The position numbers were made by a program, and so were the translations under genes. Positions 1 to 15,000 of a stretch of DNA of 64,000 nt are shown piece after piece. The stretch is from Brachionus manjavacas (taxonomy: Eukaryota; Rotifera; Eurotatoria; Ploima; Brachionidae). The stretch's first letter is position 1, and the number at the start of each line of letters is the position of its first letter. The stretch lies in assembly GCA_019054805.1 (NCBI GenBank), contig JAHQIY010000002.1, positions 1 to 64,000 on the forward strand. The letters run 5' to 3'. A model generated the notes under the pieces. It saw only the letters and a program-made list of their open reading frames with translations. It made no database searches and had not been told where the DNA came from.

Positions 1-3000
1 GCAAGAAAATTTCAAGATCTATCTAGTGGTATCTTCGGTTTTCCATAATTCGAAAAATTCATTGCAAAAAACCTATCTGAAAAACGTCAAAAAATGGGTT
101 TTTTGCTCTTTTTCGAAGTCGCCTAAAATCTTGTCCTTTTAACTTTTTGACTCCTGTAAATTGTATCATGTAGAACTTTTTGCGCTCTTGAATTTGAGCT
201 ATTAATCATTATCGTAGCTAAAAAATTGACCATTCTGCAGTGACTTGAAAACTAAGTGACTGGTAATCACTTGCAAGTTTCCCATGTGCATAACTTTTCG
301 AATCTTTGACCTTTTTTTGATCTGTAAAAGCCAAAGGCAAGAAAATTTCAAGATCTATCTAGTGGTATCTTCGGTTTTCCATAATTCGAAAAATTCATTG
401 CAAAAAACCTATCTGAAAAACGTCAAAAAATGGGTTTTTTGCTCTTTTTCGAAGTCGCCTAAAATCTTGTCCTTTTAACTTTTTTGACTCCTGTAAATTG
501 TATCATGTAGAACTTTTTGCGCTCTTGAATTTGAGCTATTAATCATTATCGTAGCTAAAAAATTGACCATTCTGCAGTGACTTGAAAACTTAGTGACTGG
601 TAATCACTTGCAAGTTTCCCATGTGCATAACTTTTCGAATCTTTGACCTTTTTTTGATCTGTAAAAGCCAAAGGCAAGAAAATTTCAAGATCTATCTAGT
701 GGTATCTTCGGTTTTCCATAATTCGAAAAATTCATTGCAAAAAACCTATCTGAAAAACGTCAAAAAATGGGTTTTTTGCTCTTTTTCGAAGTCGCCTAAA
801 ATCTTGTCCTTTTAACTTTTTTGACTCCTGTAAATTGTATCATGTAGAACTTTTTGCGCTCTTGAATTTGAGCTATTAATCATTATCGTAGCTAAAAAAT
901 TGACCATTCTGCAGTGACTTGAAAACTTAGTGACTGGTAATCACTTGCAAGTTTCCCATGTGCATAACTTTTCGAATCTTTGACCTTTTTTGATCTGTAA
1001 AAGCCAAAGGCAAGAAAATTTCAAGATCTATCTAGTGGTATCTTCGGTTTTCCATAATTCGAAAAATTCATTGCAAAAAACCTATCTGAAAAACGTCAAA
1101 AAATGGGTTTTTTGCTCTTTTTCGAAGTCGCCTAAAATCTTGTCCTTTTAACTTTTTTGACTCCTGTAAATTGTATCATGTAGAACTTTTTGCGCTCTTG
1201 AATTTGAGCTATTAATCATTATCGTAGCTAAAAAATTGACCATTCTGCAGTGACTTGAAAACTTAGTGACTGGTAATCACTTGCAAGTTTCCCATGTGCA
1301 TAACTTTTCGAATCTTTGACCTTTTTTTGATCTGTAAAAGCCAAAGGCAAGAAAATTTCAAGATCTATCTAGTGGTATCTTCGGTTTTCCATAATTCGAA
1401 AAATTCATTGCAAAAAACCTATCTGAAAAACGTCAAAAAATGGGTTTTTTGCTCTTTTTCGAAGTCGCCTAAAATCTTGTCCTTTTAACTTTTTTGACTC
1501 CTGTAAATTGTATCATGTAGAACTTTTTGCGCTCTTGAATTTGAGCTATTAATCATTATCGTAGCTAAAAAATTGACCATTCTGCAGTGACTTGAAAACT
1601 AAGTGACTGGTAATCACTTGCAAGTTTCCCATGTGCATAACTTTTCGAATCTTTGACCTTTTTTTGATCTGTAAAAGCCAAAGGCAAGAAAATTTCAAGA
1701 TCTATCTAGTGGTATCTTCGGTTTTCCATAATTCGAAAAATTCATTGCAAAAAACCTATCTGAAAAACGTCAAAAAATGGGTTTTTTGCTCTTTTTCGAA
1801 GTCGCCTAAAATCTTGTCCTTTTAACTTTTTTGACTCCTGTAAATTGTATCATGTAGAACTTTTTGCGCTCTTGAATTTGAGCTATTAATCATTATCGTA
1901 GCTAAAAAATTGACCATTCTGCAGTGACTTGAAAACTAAGTGACTGGTAATCACTTGCAAGTTTCCCATGTGCATAACTTTTCGAATCTTTGACCTTTTT
2001 TTGATCTGTAAAAGCCAAAGGCAAGAAAATTTCAAGATCTATCTAGTGGTATCTTCGGTTTTCCATAATTCGAAAAATTCATTGCAAAAAACCTATCTGA
2101 AAAACGTCAAAAAATGGGTTTTTTGCTCTTTTTCGAAGTCGCCTAAAATCTTGTCCTTTTAACTTTTTTGACTCCTGTAAATTGTATCATGTAGAACTTT
2201 TTGCGCTCTTGAATTTGAGCTATTAATCATTATCGTAGCTAAAAAATTGACCATTCTGCAGTGACTTGAAAACTTAGTGACTGGTAATCACTTGCAAGTT
2301 TCCCATGTGCATAACTTTTCGAATCTTTGACCTTTTTTGATCTGTAAAAGCCAAAGGCAAGAAAATTTCAAGATCTATCTAGTGGTATCTTCGGTTTTCC
2401 ATAATTCGAAAAATTCATTGCAAAAAACCTATCTGAAAAACGTCAAAAAATGGGTTTTTTGCTCTTTTTCGAAGTCGCCTAAAATCTTGTCCTTTTAACT
2501 TTTTTGACTCCTGTAAATTGTATCATGTAGAACTTTTTGCGCTCTTGAATTTGAGCTATTAATCATTATCGTAGCTAAAAAATTGACCATTCTGCAGTGA
2601 CTTGAAAACTAAGTGACTGGTAATCACTTGCAAGTTTCCCATGTGCATAACTTTTCGAATCTTTGACCTTTTTTGATCTGTAAAAGCCAAAGGCAAGAAA
2701 ATTTCAAGATCTATCTAGTGGTATCTTCGGTTTTCCATAATTCGAAAAATTCATTGCAAAAAACCTATCTGAAAAACGTCAAAAAATGGGTTTTTTGCTC
2801 TTTTTCGAAGTCGCCTAAAATCTTGTCCTTTTAACTTTTTTGACTCCTGTAAATTGTATCATGTAGAACTTTTTGCGCTCTTGAATTTGAGCTATTAATC
2901 ATTATCGTAGCTAAAAAATTGACCATTCTGCAGTGACTTGAAAACTAAGTGACTGGTAATCACTTGCAAGTTTCCCATGTGCATAACTTTTCGAATCTTT

Positions 3001-6000
3001 GACCTTTTTTTGATCTGTAAAAGCCAAAGGCAAGAAAATTTCAAGATCTATCTAGTGGTATCTTCGGTTTTCCATAATTCGAAAAATTCATTGCAAAAAA
3101 CCTATCTGAAAAACGTCAAAAAATGGGTTTTTTGCTCTTTTTCGAAGTCGCCTAAAATCTTGTCCTTTTAACTTTTTTGACTCCTGTAAATTGTATCATG
3201 TAGAACTTTTTGCGCTCTTGAATTTGAGCTATTAATCATTATCGTAGCTAAAAAATTGACCATTCTGCAGTGACTTGAAAACTAAGTGACTGGTAATCAC
3301 TTGCAAGTTTCCCATGTGCATAACTTTTCGAATCTTTGACCTTTTTTGATCTGTAAAAGCCAAAGGCAAGAAAATTTCAAGATCTATCTAGTGGTATCTT
3401 CGGTTTTCCATAATTCGAAAAATTCATTGCAAAAAACCTATCTGAAAAACGTCAAAAAATGGGTTTTTTGCTCTTTTTCGAAGTCGCCTAAAATCTTGTC
3501 CTTTTAACTTTTTTGACTCCTGTAAATTGTATCATGTAGAACTTTTTGCGCTCTTGAATTTGAGCTATTAATCATTATCGTAGCTAAAAAATTGACCATT
3601 CTGCAGTGACTTGAAAACTAAGTGACTGGTAATCACTTGCAAGTTTCCCATGTGCATAACTTTTCGAATCTTTGACCTTTTTTGATCTGTAAAAGCCAAA
3701 GGCAAGAAAATTTCAAGATCTATCTAGTGGTATCTTCGGTTTTCCATAATTCGAAAAATTCATTGCAAAAAACCTATCTGAAAAACGTCAAAAAATGGGT
3801 TTTTTGCTCTTTTTCGAAGTCGCCTAAAATCTTGTCCTTTTAACTTTTTTGACTCCTGTAAATTGTATCATGTAGAACTTTTTGCGCTCTTGAATTTGAG
3901 CTATTAATCATTATCGTAGCTAAAAAATTGACCATTCTGCAGTGACTTGAAAACTAAGTGACTGGTAATCACTTGCAAGTTTCCCATGTGCATAACTTTT
4001 CGAATCTTTGACCTTTTTTGATCTGTAAAAGCCAAAGGCAAGAAAATTTCAAGATCTATCTAGTGGTATCTTCGGTTTTCCATAATTCGAAAAATTCATT
4101 GCAAAAAACCTATCTGAAAAACGTCAAAAAATGGGTTTTTTGCTCTTTTTCGAAGTCGCCTAAAATCTTGTCCTTTTAACTTTTTTGACTCCTGTAAATT
4201 GTATCATGTAGAACTTTTTGCGCTCTTGAATTTGAGCTATTAATCATTATCGTAGCTAAAAAATTGACCATTCTGCAGTGACTTGAAAACTAAGTGACTG
4301 GTAATCACTTGCAAGTTTCCCATGTGCATAACTTTTCGAATCTTTGACCTTTTTTTGATCTGTAAAAGCCAAAGGCAAGAAAATTTCAAGATCTATCTAG
4401 TGGTATCTTCGGTTTTCCATAATTCGAAAAATTCATTGCAAAAAACCTATCTGAAAAACGTCAAAAAATGGGTTTTTTGCTCTTTTTCGAAGTCGCCTAA
4501 AATCTTGTCCTTTTAACTTTTTTGACTCCTGTAAATTGTATCATGTAGAACTTTTTGCGCTCTTGAATTTGAGCTATTAATCATTATCGTAGCTAAAAAA
4601 TTGACCATTCTGCAGTGACTTGAAAACTAAGTGACTGGTAATCACTTGCAAGTTTCCCATGTGCATAACTTTTCGAATCTTTGACCTTTTTTTGATCTGT
4701 AAAAGCCAAAGGCAAGAAAATTTCAAGATCTATCTAGTGGTATCTTCGGTTTTCCATAATTCGAAAAATTCATTGCAAAAAACCTATCTGAAAAACGTCA
4801 AAAAATGGGTTTTTTGCTTTTTTCGAAGTCGCCTAAAATCTTGTCCTTTTAACTTTTTTGACTCCTGTAAATTGTATCATGTAGAACTTTTTGCGCTCTT
4901 GAATTTGAGCTATTAATCATTATCGTAGCTAAAAAATTGACCATTCTGCAGTGACTTGAAAACTAAGTGACTGGTAATCACTTGCAAGTTTCCCATGTGC
5001 ATAACTTTTCGAATCTTTGACCTTTTTTGATCTGTAAAAGCCAAAGGCAAGAAAATTTCAAGATCTATCTAGTGGTATCTTCGGTTTTCCATAATTCGAA
5101 AAATTCATTGCAAAAAACCTATCTGAAAAACGTCAAAAAATGGGTTTTTTGCTCTTTTTCGAAGTCGCCTAAAATCTTGTCCTTTTAACTTTTTTGACTC
5201 CTGTAAATTGTATCATGTAGAACTTTTTGCGCTCTTGAATTTGAGCTATTAATCATTATCGTAGCTAAAAAATTGACCATTCTGCAGTGACTTGAAAACT
5301 AAGTGACTGGTAATCACTTGCAAGTTTCCCATGTGCATAACTTTTCGAATCTTTGACCTTTTTTTGATCTGTAAAAGCCAAAGGCAAGAAAATTTCAAGA
5401 TCTATCTAGTGGTATCTTCGGTTTTCCATAATTCGAAAAATTCATTGCAAAAAACCTATCTGAAAAACGTCAAAAAATGGGTTTTTTGCTCTTTTTCGAA
5501 GTCGCCTAAAATCTTGTCCTTTTAACTTTTTTGACTCCTGTAAATTGTATCATGTAGAACTTTTTGCGCTCTTGAATTTGAGCTATTAATCATTATCGTA
5601 GCTAAAAAATTGACCATTCTGCAGTGACTTGAAAACTTAGTGACTGGTAATCACTTGCAAGTTTCCCATGTGCATAACTTTTCGAATCTTTGACCTTTTT
5701 TTGATCTGTAAAAGCCAAAGGCAAGAAAATTTCAAGATCTATCTAGTGGTATCTTCGGTTTTCCATAATTCGAAAAATTCATTGCAAAAAACCTATCTGA
5801 AAAACGTCAAAAAATGGGTTTTTTGCTCTTTTTCGAAGTCGCCTAAAATCTTGTCCTTTTAACTTTTTTGACTCCTGTAAATTGTATCATGTAGAACTTT
5901 TTGCGCTCTTGAATTTGAGCTATTAATCATTATCGTAGCTAAAAAATTGACCATTCTGCAGTGACTTGAAAACTTAGTGACTGGTAATCACTTGCAAGTT

Positions 6001-9000
6001 TCCCATGTGCATAACTTTTCGAATCTTTGACCTTTTTTTGATCTGTAAAAGCCAAAGGCAAGAAAATTTCAAGATCTATCTAGTGGTATCTTCGGTTTTC
6101 CATAATTCGAAAAATTCATTGCAAAAAACCTATCTGAAAAACGTCAAAAAATGGGTTTTTTGCTCTTTTTCGAAGTCGCCTAAAATCTTGTCCTTTTAAC
6201 TTTTTTGACTCCTGTAAATTGTATCATGTAGAACTTTTTGCGCTCTTGAATTTGAGCTATTAATCATTATCGTAGCTAAAAAATTGACCATTCTGCAGTG
6301 ACTTGAAAACTTAGTGACTGGTAATCACTTGCAAGTTTCCCATGTGCATAACTTTTCGAATCTTTGACCTTTTTTGATCTGTAAAAGCCAAAGGCAAGAA
6401 AATTTCAAGATCTATCTAGTGGTATCTTCGGTTTTCCATAATTCGAAAAATTCATTGCAAAAAACCTATCTGAAAAACGTCAAAAAATGGGTTTTTTGCT
6501 CTTTTTCGAAGTCGCCTAAAATCTTGTCCTTTTAACTTTTTTGACTCCTGTAAATTGTATCATGTAGAACTTTTTGCGCTCTTGAATTTGAGCTATTAAT
6601 CATTATCGTAGCTAAAAAATTGACCATTCTGCAGTGACTTGAAAACTTAGTGACTGGTAATCACTTGCAAGTTTCCCATGTGCATAACTTTTCGAATCTT
6701 TGACCTTTTTTTGATCTGTAAAAGCCAAAGGCAAGAAAATTTCAAGATCTATCTAGTGGTATCTTCGGTTTTCCATAATTCGAAAAATTCATTGCAAAAA
6801 ACCTATCTGAAAAACGTCAAAAAATGGGTTTTTTGCTCTTTTTCGAAGTCGCCTAAAATCTTGTCCTTTTAACTTTTTTGACTCCTGTAAATTGTATCAT
6901 GTAGAACTTTTTGCGCTCTTGAATTTGAGCTATTAATCATTATCGTAGCTAAAAAATTGACCATTCTGCAGTGACTTGAAAACTTAGTGACTGGTAATCA
7001 CTTGCAAGTTTCCCATGTGCATAACTTTTCGAATCTTTGACCTTTTTTTGATCTGTAAAAGCCAAAGGCAAGAAAATTTCAAGATCTATCTAGTGGTATC
7101 TTCGGTTTTCCATAATTCGAAAAATTCATTGCAAAAAACCTATCTGAAAAACGTCAAAAAATGGGTTTTTTGCTCTTTTTCGAAGTCGCCTAAAATCTTG
7201 TCCTTTTAACTTTTTTGACTCCTGTAAATTGTATCATGTAGAACTTTTTGCGCTCTTGAATTTGAGCTATTAATCATTATCGTAGCTAAAAAATTGACCA
7301 TTCTGCAGTGACTTGAAAACTTAGTGACTGGTAATCACTTGCAAGTTTCCCATGTGCATAACTTTTCGAATCTTTGACCTTTTTTGATCTGTAAAAGCCA
7401 AAGGCAAGAAAATTTCAAGATCTATCTAGTGGTATCTTCGGTTTTCCATAATTCGAAAAATTCATTGCAAAAAACCTATCTGAAAAACGTCAAAAAATGG
7501 GTTTTTTGCTCTTTTTCGAAGTCGCCTAAAATCTTGTCCTTTTAACTTTTTTGACTCCTGTAAATTGTATCATGTAGAACTTTTTGCGCTCTTGAATTTG
7601 AGCTATTAATCATTATCGTAGCTAAAAAATTGACCATTCTGCAGTGACTTGAAAACTTAGTGACTGGTAATCACTTGCAAGTTTCCCATGTGCATAACTT
7701 TTCGAATCTTTGACCTTTTTTTGATCTGTAAAAGCCAAAGGCAAGAAAATTTCAAGATCTATCTAGTGGTATCTTCGGTTTTCCATAATTCGAAAAATTC
7801 ATTGCAAAAAACCTATCTGAAAAACGTCAAAAAATGGGTTTTTTGCTCTTTTTCGAAGTCGCCTAAAATCTTGTCCTTTTAACTTTTTTGACTCCTGTAA
7901 ATTGTATCATGTAGAACTTTTTGCGCTCTTGAATTTGAGCTATTAATCATTATCGTAGCTAAAAAATTGACCATTCTGCAGTGACTTGAAAACTTAGTGA
8001 CTGGTAATCACTTGCAAGTTTCCCATGTGCATAACTTTTCGAATCTTTGACCTTTTTTTGATCTGTAAAAGCCAAAGGCAAGAAAATTTCAAGATCTATC
8101 TAGTGGTATCTTCGGTTTTCCATAATTCGAAAAATTCATTGCAAAAAACCTATCTGAAAAACGTCAAAAAATGGGTTTTTTGCTCTTTTTCGAAGTCGCC
8201 TAAAATCTTGTCCTTTTAACTTTTTTGACTCCTGTAAATTGTATCATGTAGAACTTTTTGCGCTCTTGAATTTGAGCTATTAATCATTATCGTAGCTAAA
8301 AAATTGACCATTCTGCAGTGACTTGAAAACTTAGTGACTGGTAATCACTTGCAAGTTTCCCATGTGCATAACTTTTCGAATCTTTGACCTTTTTTTGATC
8401 TGTAAAAGCCAAAGGCAAGAAAATTTCAAGATCTATCTAGTGGTATCTTCGGTTTTCCATAATTCGAAAAATTCATTGCAAAAAACCTATCTGAAAAACG
8501 TCAAAAAATGGGTTTTTTGCTCTTTTTCGAAGTCGCCTAAAATCTTGTCCTTTTAACTTTTTTGACTCCTGTAAATTGTATCATGTAGAACTTTTTGCGC
8601 TCTTGAATTTGAGCTATTAATCATTATCGTAGCTAAAAAATTGACCATTCTGCAGTGACTTGAAAACTTAGTGACTGGTAATCACTTGCAAGTTTCCCAT
8701 GTGCATAACTTTTCGAATCTTTGACCTTTTTTTGATCTGTAAAAGCCAAAGGCAAGAAAATTTCAAGATCTATCTAGTGGTATCTTCGGTTTTCCATAAT
8801 TCGAAAAATTCATTGCAAAAAACCTATCTGAAAAACGTCAAAAAATGGGTTTTTTGCTCTTTTTCGAAGTCGCCTAAAATCTTGTCCTTTTAACTTTTTT
8901 GACTCCTGTAAATTGTATCATGTAGAACTTTTTGCGCTCTTGAATTTGAGCTATTAATCATTATCGTAGCTAAAAAATTGACCATTCTGCAGTGACTTGA

Positions 9001-12000
9001 AAACTTAGTGACTGGTAATCACTTGCAAGTTTCCCATGTGCATAACTTTTCGAATCTTTGACCTTTTTTTGATCTGTAAAAGCCAAAGGCAAGAAAATTT
9101 CAAGATCTATCTAGTGGTATCTTCGGTTTTCCATAATTCGAAAAATTCATTGCAAAAAACCTATCTGAAAAACGTCAAAAAATGGGTTTTTTGCTCTTTT
9201 TCGAAGTCGCCTAAAATCTTGTCCTTTTAACTTTTTTGACTCCTGTAAATTGTATCATGTAGAACTTTTTGCGCTCTTGAATTTGAGCTATTAATCATTA
9301 TCGTAGCTAAAAAATTGACCATTCTGCAGTGACTTGAAAACTTAGTGACTGGTAATCACTTGCAAGTTTCCCATGTGCATAACTTTTCGAATCTTTGACC
9401 TTTTTTTGATCTGTAAAAGCCAAAGGCAAGAAAATTTCAAGATCTATCTAGTGGTATCTTCGGTTTTCCATAATTCGAAAAATTCATTGCAAAAAACCTA
9501 TCTGAAAAACGTCAAAAAATGGGTTTTTTGCTCTTTTTCGAAGTCGCCTAAAATCTTGTCCTTTTAACTTTTTTGACTCCTGTAAATTGTATCATGTAGA
9601 ACTTTTTGCGCTCTTGAATTTGAGCTATTAATCATTATCGTAGCTAAAAAATTGACCATTCTGCAGTGACTTGAAAACTTAGTGACTGGTAATCACTTGC
9701 AAGTTTCCCATGTGCATAACTTTTCGAATCTTTGACCTTTTTTTGATCTGTAAAAGCCAAAGGCAAGAAAATTTCAAGATCTATCTAGTGGTATCTTCGG
9801 TTTTCCATAATTCGAAAAATTCATTGCAAAAAACCTATCTGAAAAACGTCAAAAAATGGGTTTTTTGCTCTTTTTCGAAGTCGCCTAAAATCTTGTCCTT
9901 TTAACTTTTTTGACTCCTGTAAATTGTATCATGTAGAACTTTTTGCGCTCTTGAATTTGAGCTATTAATCATTATCGTAGCTAAAAAATTGACCATTCTG
10001 CAGTGACTTGAAAACTTAGTGACTGGTAATCACTTGCAAGTTTCCCATGTGCATAACTTTTCGAATCTTTGACCTTTTTTTGATCTGTAAAAGCCAAAGG
10101 CAAGAAAATTTCAAGATCTATCTAGTGGTATCTTCGGTTTTCCATAATTCGAAAAATTCATTGCAAAAAACCTATCTGAAAAACGTCAAAAAATGGGTTT
10201 TTTGCTCTTTTTCGAAGTCGCCTAAAATCTTGTCCTTTTAACTTTTTTGACTCCTGTAAATTGTATCATGTAGAACTTTTTGCGCTCTTGAATTTGAGCT
10301 ATTAATCATTATCGTAGCTAAAAAATTGACCATTCTGCAGTGACTTGAAAACTTAGTGACTGGTAATCACTTGCAAGTTTCCCATGTGCATAACTTTTCG
10401 AATCTTTGACCTTTTTTTGATCTGTAAAAGCCAAAGGCAAGAAAATTTCAAGATCTATCTAGTGGTATCTTCGGTTTTCCATAATTCGAAAAATTCATTG
10501 CAAAAAACCTATCTGAAAAACGTCAAAAAATGGGTTTTTTGCTCTTTTTCGAAGTCGCCTAAAATCTTGTCCTTTTAACTTTTTTGACTCCTGTAAATTG
10601 TATCATGTAGAACTTTTTGCGCTCTTGAATTTGAGCTATTAATCATTATCGTAGCTAAAAAATTGACCATTCTGCAGTGACTTGAAAACTTAGTGACTGG
10701 TAATCACTTGCAAGTTTCCCATGTGCATAACTTTTCGAATCTTTGACCTTTTTTGATCTGTAAAAGCCAAAGGCAAGAAAATTTCAAGATCTATCTAGTG
10801 GTATCTTCGGTTTTCCATAATTCGAAAAATTCATTGCAAAAAACCTATCTGAAAAACGTCAAAAAATGGGTTTTTTGCTCTTTTTCGAAGTCGCCTAAAA
10901 TCTTGTCCTTTTAACTTTTTTGACTCCTGTAAATTGTATCATGTAGAACTTTTTGCGCTCTTGAATTTGAGCTATTAATCATTATCGTAGCTAAAAAATT
11001 GACCATTCTGCAGTGACTTGAAAACTAAGTGACTGGTAATCACTTGCAAGTTTCCCATGTGCATAACTTTTCGAATCTTTGACCTTTTTTTGATCTGTAA
11101 AAGCCAAAGGCAAGAAAATTTCAAGATCTATCTAGTGGTATCTTCGGTTTTCCATAATTCGAAAAATTCATTGCAAAAAACCTATCTGAAAAACGTCAAA
11201 AAATGGGTTTTTTGCTCTTTTTCGAAGTCGCCTAAAATCTTGTCCTTTTAACTTTTTTGACTCCTGTAAATTGTATCATGTAGAACTTTTTGCGCTCTTG
11301 AATTTGAGCTATTAATCATTATCGTAGCTAAAAAATTGACCATTCTGCAGTGACTTGAAAACTTAGTGACTGGTAATCACTTGCAAGTTTCCCATGTGCA
11401 TAACTTTTCGAATCTTTGACCTTTTTTGATCTGTAAAAGCCAAAGGCAAGAAAATTTCAAGATCTATCTAGTGGTATCTTCGGTTTTCCATAATTCGAAA
11501 AATTCATTGCAAAAAACCTATCTGAAAAACGTCAAAAAATGGGTTTTTTGCTCTTTTTCGAAGTCGCCTAAAATCTTGTCCTTTTAACTTTTTTGACTCC
11601 TGTAAATTGTATCATGTAGAACTTTTTGCGCTCTTGAATTTGAGCTATTAATCATTATCGTAGCTAAAAAATTGACCATTCTGCAGTGACTTGAAAACTT
11701 AGTGACTGGTAATCACTTGCAAGTTTCCCATGTGCATAACTTTTCGAATCTTTGACCTTTTTTTGATCTGTAAAAGCCAAAGGCAAGAAAATTTCAAGAT
11801 CTATCTAGTGGTATCTTCGGTTTTCCATAATTCGAAAAATTCATTGCAAAAAACCTATCTGAAAAACGTCAAAAAATGGGTTTTTTGCTCTTTTTCGAAG
11901 TCGCCTAAAATCTTGTCCTTTTAACTTTTTTGACTCCTGTAAATTGTATCATGTAGAACTTTTTGCGCTCTTGAATTTGAGCTATTAATCATTATCGTAG

Positions 12001-15000
12001 CTAAAAAATTGACCATTCTGCAGTGACTTGAAAACTTAGTGACTGGTAATCACTTGCAAGTTTCCCATGTGCATAACTTTTCGAATCTTTGACCTTTTTT
12101 GATCTGTAAAAGCCAAAGGCAAGAAAATTTCAAGATCTATCTAGTGGTATCTTCGGTTTTCCATAATTCGAAAAATTCATTGCAAAAAACCTATCTGAAA
12201 AACGTCAAAAAATGGGTTTTTTGCTCTTTTTCGAAGTCGCCTAAAATCTTGTCCTTTTAACTTTTTTGACTCCTGTAAATTGTATCATGTAGAACTTTTT
12301 GCGCTCTTGAATTTGAGCTATTAATCATTATCGTAGCTAAAAAATTGACCATTCTGCAGTGACTTGAAAACTAAGTGACTGGTAATCACTTGCAAGTTTC
12401 CCATGTGCATAACTTTTCGAATCTTTGACCTTTTTTGATCTGTAAAAGCCAAAGGCAAGAAAATTTCAAGATCTATCTAGTGGTATCTTCGGTTTTCCAT
12501 AATTCGAAAAATTCATTGCAAAAAACCTATCTGAAAAACGTCAAAAAATGGGTTTTTTGCTCTTTTTCGAAGTCGCCTAAAATCTTGTCCTTTTAACTTT
12601 TTTGACTCCTGTAAATTGTATCATGTAGAACTTTTTGCGCTCTTGAATTTGAGCTATTAATCATTATCGTAGCTAAAAAATTGACCATTCTGCAGTGACT
12701 TGAAAACTTAGTGACTGGTAATCACTTGCAAGTTTCCCATGTGCATAACTTTTCGAATCTTTGACCTTTTTTTGATCTGTAAAAGCCAAAGGCAAGAAAA
12801 TTTCAAGATCTATCTAGTGGTATCTTCGGTTTTCCATAATTCGAAAAATTCATTGCAAAAAACCTATCTGAAAAACGTCAAAAAATGGGTTTTTTGCTCT
12901 TTTTCGAAGTCGCCTAAAATCTTGTCCTTTTAACTTTTTTGACTCCTGTAAATTGTATCATGTAGAACTTTTTGCGCTCTTGAATTTGAGCTATTAATCA
13001 TTATCGTAGCTAAAAAATTGACCATTCTGCAGTGACTTGAAAACTTAGTGACTGGTAATCACTTGCAAGTTTCCCATGTGCATAACTTTTCGAATCTTTG
13101 ACCTTTTTTTGATCTGTAAAAGCCAAAGGCAAGAAAATTTCAAGATCTATCTAGTGGTATCTTCGGTTTTCCATAATTCGAAAAATTCATTGCAAAAAAC
13201 CTATCTGAAAAACGTCAAAAAATGGGTTTTTTGCTCTTTTTCGAAGTCGCCTAAAATCTTGTCCTTTTAACTTTTTGACTCCTGTAAATTGTATCATGTA
13301 GAACTTTTTGCGCTCTTGAATTTGAGCTATTAATCATTATCGTAGCTAAAAAATTGACCATTCTGCAGTGACTTGAAAACTTAGTGACTGGTAATCACTT
13401 GCAAGTTTCCCATGTGCATAACTTTTCGAATCTTTGACCTTTTTTTGATCTGTAAAAGCCAAAGGCAAGAAAATTTCAAGATCTATCTAGTGGTATCTTC
13501 GGTTTTCCATAATTCGAAAAATTCATTGCAAAAAACCTATCTGAAAAACGTCAAAAAATGGGTTTTTTGCTCTTTTTCGAAGTCGCCTAAAATCTTGTCC
13601 TTTTAACTTTTTTGACTCCTGTAAATTGTATCATGTAGAACTTTTTGCGCTCTTGAATTTGAGCTATTAATCATTATCGTAGCTAAAAAATTGACCATTC
13701 TGCAGTGACTTGAAAACTTAGTGACTGGTAATCACTTGCAAGTTTCCCATGTGCATAACTTTTCGAATCTTTGACCTTTTTTTGATCTGTAAAAGCCAAA
13801 GGCAAGAAAATTTCAAGATCTATCTAGTGGTATCTTCGGTTTTCCATAATTCGAAAAATTCATTGCAAAAAACCTATCTGAAAAACGTCAAAAAATGGGT
13901 TTTTTGCTCTTTTTCGAAGTCGCCTAAAATCTTGTCCTTTTAACTTTTTTGACTCCTGTAAATTGTATCATGTAGAACTTTTTGCGCTCTTGAATTTGAG
14001 CTATTAATCATTATCGTAGCTAAAAAATTGACCATTCTGCAGTGACTTGAAAACTTAGTGACTGGTAATCACTTGCAAGTTTCCCATGTGCATAACTTTT
14101 CGAATCTTTGACCTTTTTTTGATCTGTAAAAGCCAAAGGCAAGAAAATTTCAAGATCTATCTAGTGGTATCTTCGGTTTTCCATAATTCGAAAAATTCAT
14201 TGCAAAAAACCTATCTGAAAAACGTCAAAAAATGGGTTTTTTGCTCTTTTTCGAAGTCGCCTAAAATCTTGTCCTTTTAACTTTTTTGACTCCTGTAAAT
14301 TGTATCATGTAGAACTTTTTGCGCTCTTGAATTTGAGCTATTAATCATTATCGTAGCTAAAAAATTGACCATTCTGCAGTGACTTGAAAACTTAGTGACT
14401 GGTAATCACTTGCAAGTTTCCCATGTGCATAACTTTTCGAATCTTTGACCTTTTTTGATCTGTAAAAGCCAAAGGCAAGAAAATTTCAAGATCTATCTAG
14501 TGGTATCTTCGGTTTTCCATAATTCGAAAAATTCATTGCAAAAAACCTATCTGAAAAACGTCAAAAAATGGGTTTTTTGCTCTTTTTCGAAGTCGCCTAA
14601 AATCTTGTCCTTTTAACTTTTTTGACTCCTGTAAATTGTATCATGTAGAACTTTTTGCGCTCTTGAATTTGAGCTATTAATCATTATCGTAGCTAAAAAA
14701 TTGACCATTCTGCAGTGACTTGAAAACTTAGTGACTGGTAATCACTTGCAAGTTTCCCATGTGCATAACTTTTCGAATCTTTGACCTTTTTTTGATCTGT
14801 AAAAGCCAAAGGCAAGAAAATTTCAAGATCTATCTAGTGGTATCTTCGGTTTTCCATAATTCGAAAAATTCATTGCAAAAAACCTATCTGAAAAACGTCA
14901 AAAAATGGGTTTTTTGCTCTTTTTCGAAGTCGCCTAAAATCTTGTCCTTTTAACTTTTTTGACTCCTGTAAATTGTATCATGTAGAACTTTTTGCGCTCT

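Noticed and set aside
284..478. 64-codon open frame repeated in most satellite monomers as a gene family
   Set aside because: It is opened or closed by a T6/T7 run, is identical at DNA level with no sign of codon-biased change, and is low-complexity. It is a by-product of the repeat.
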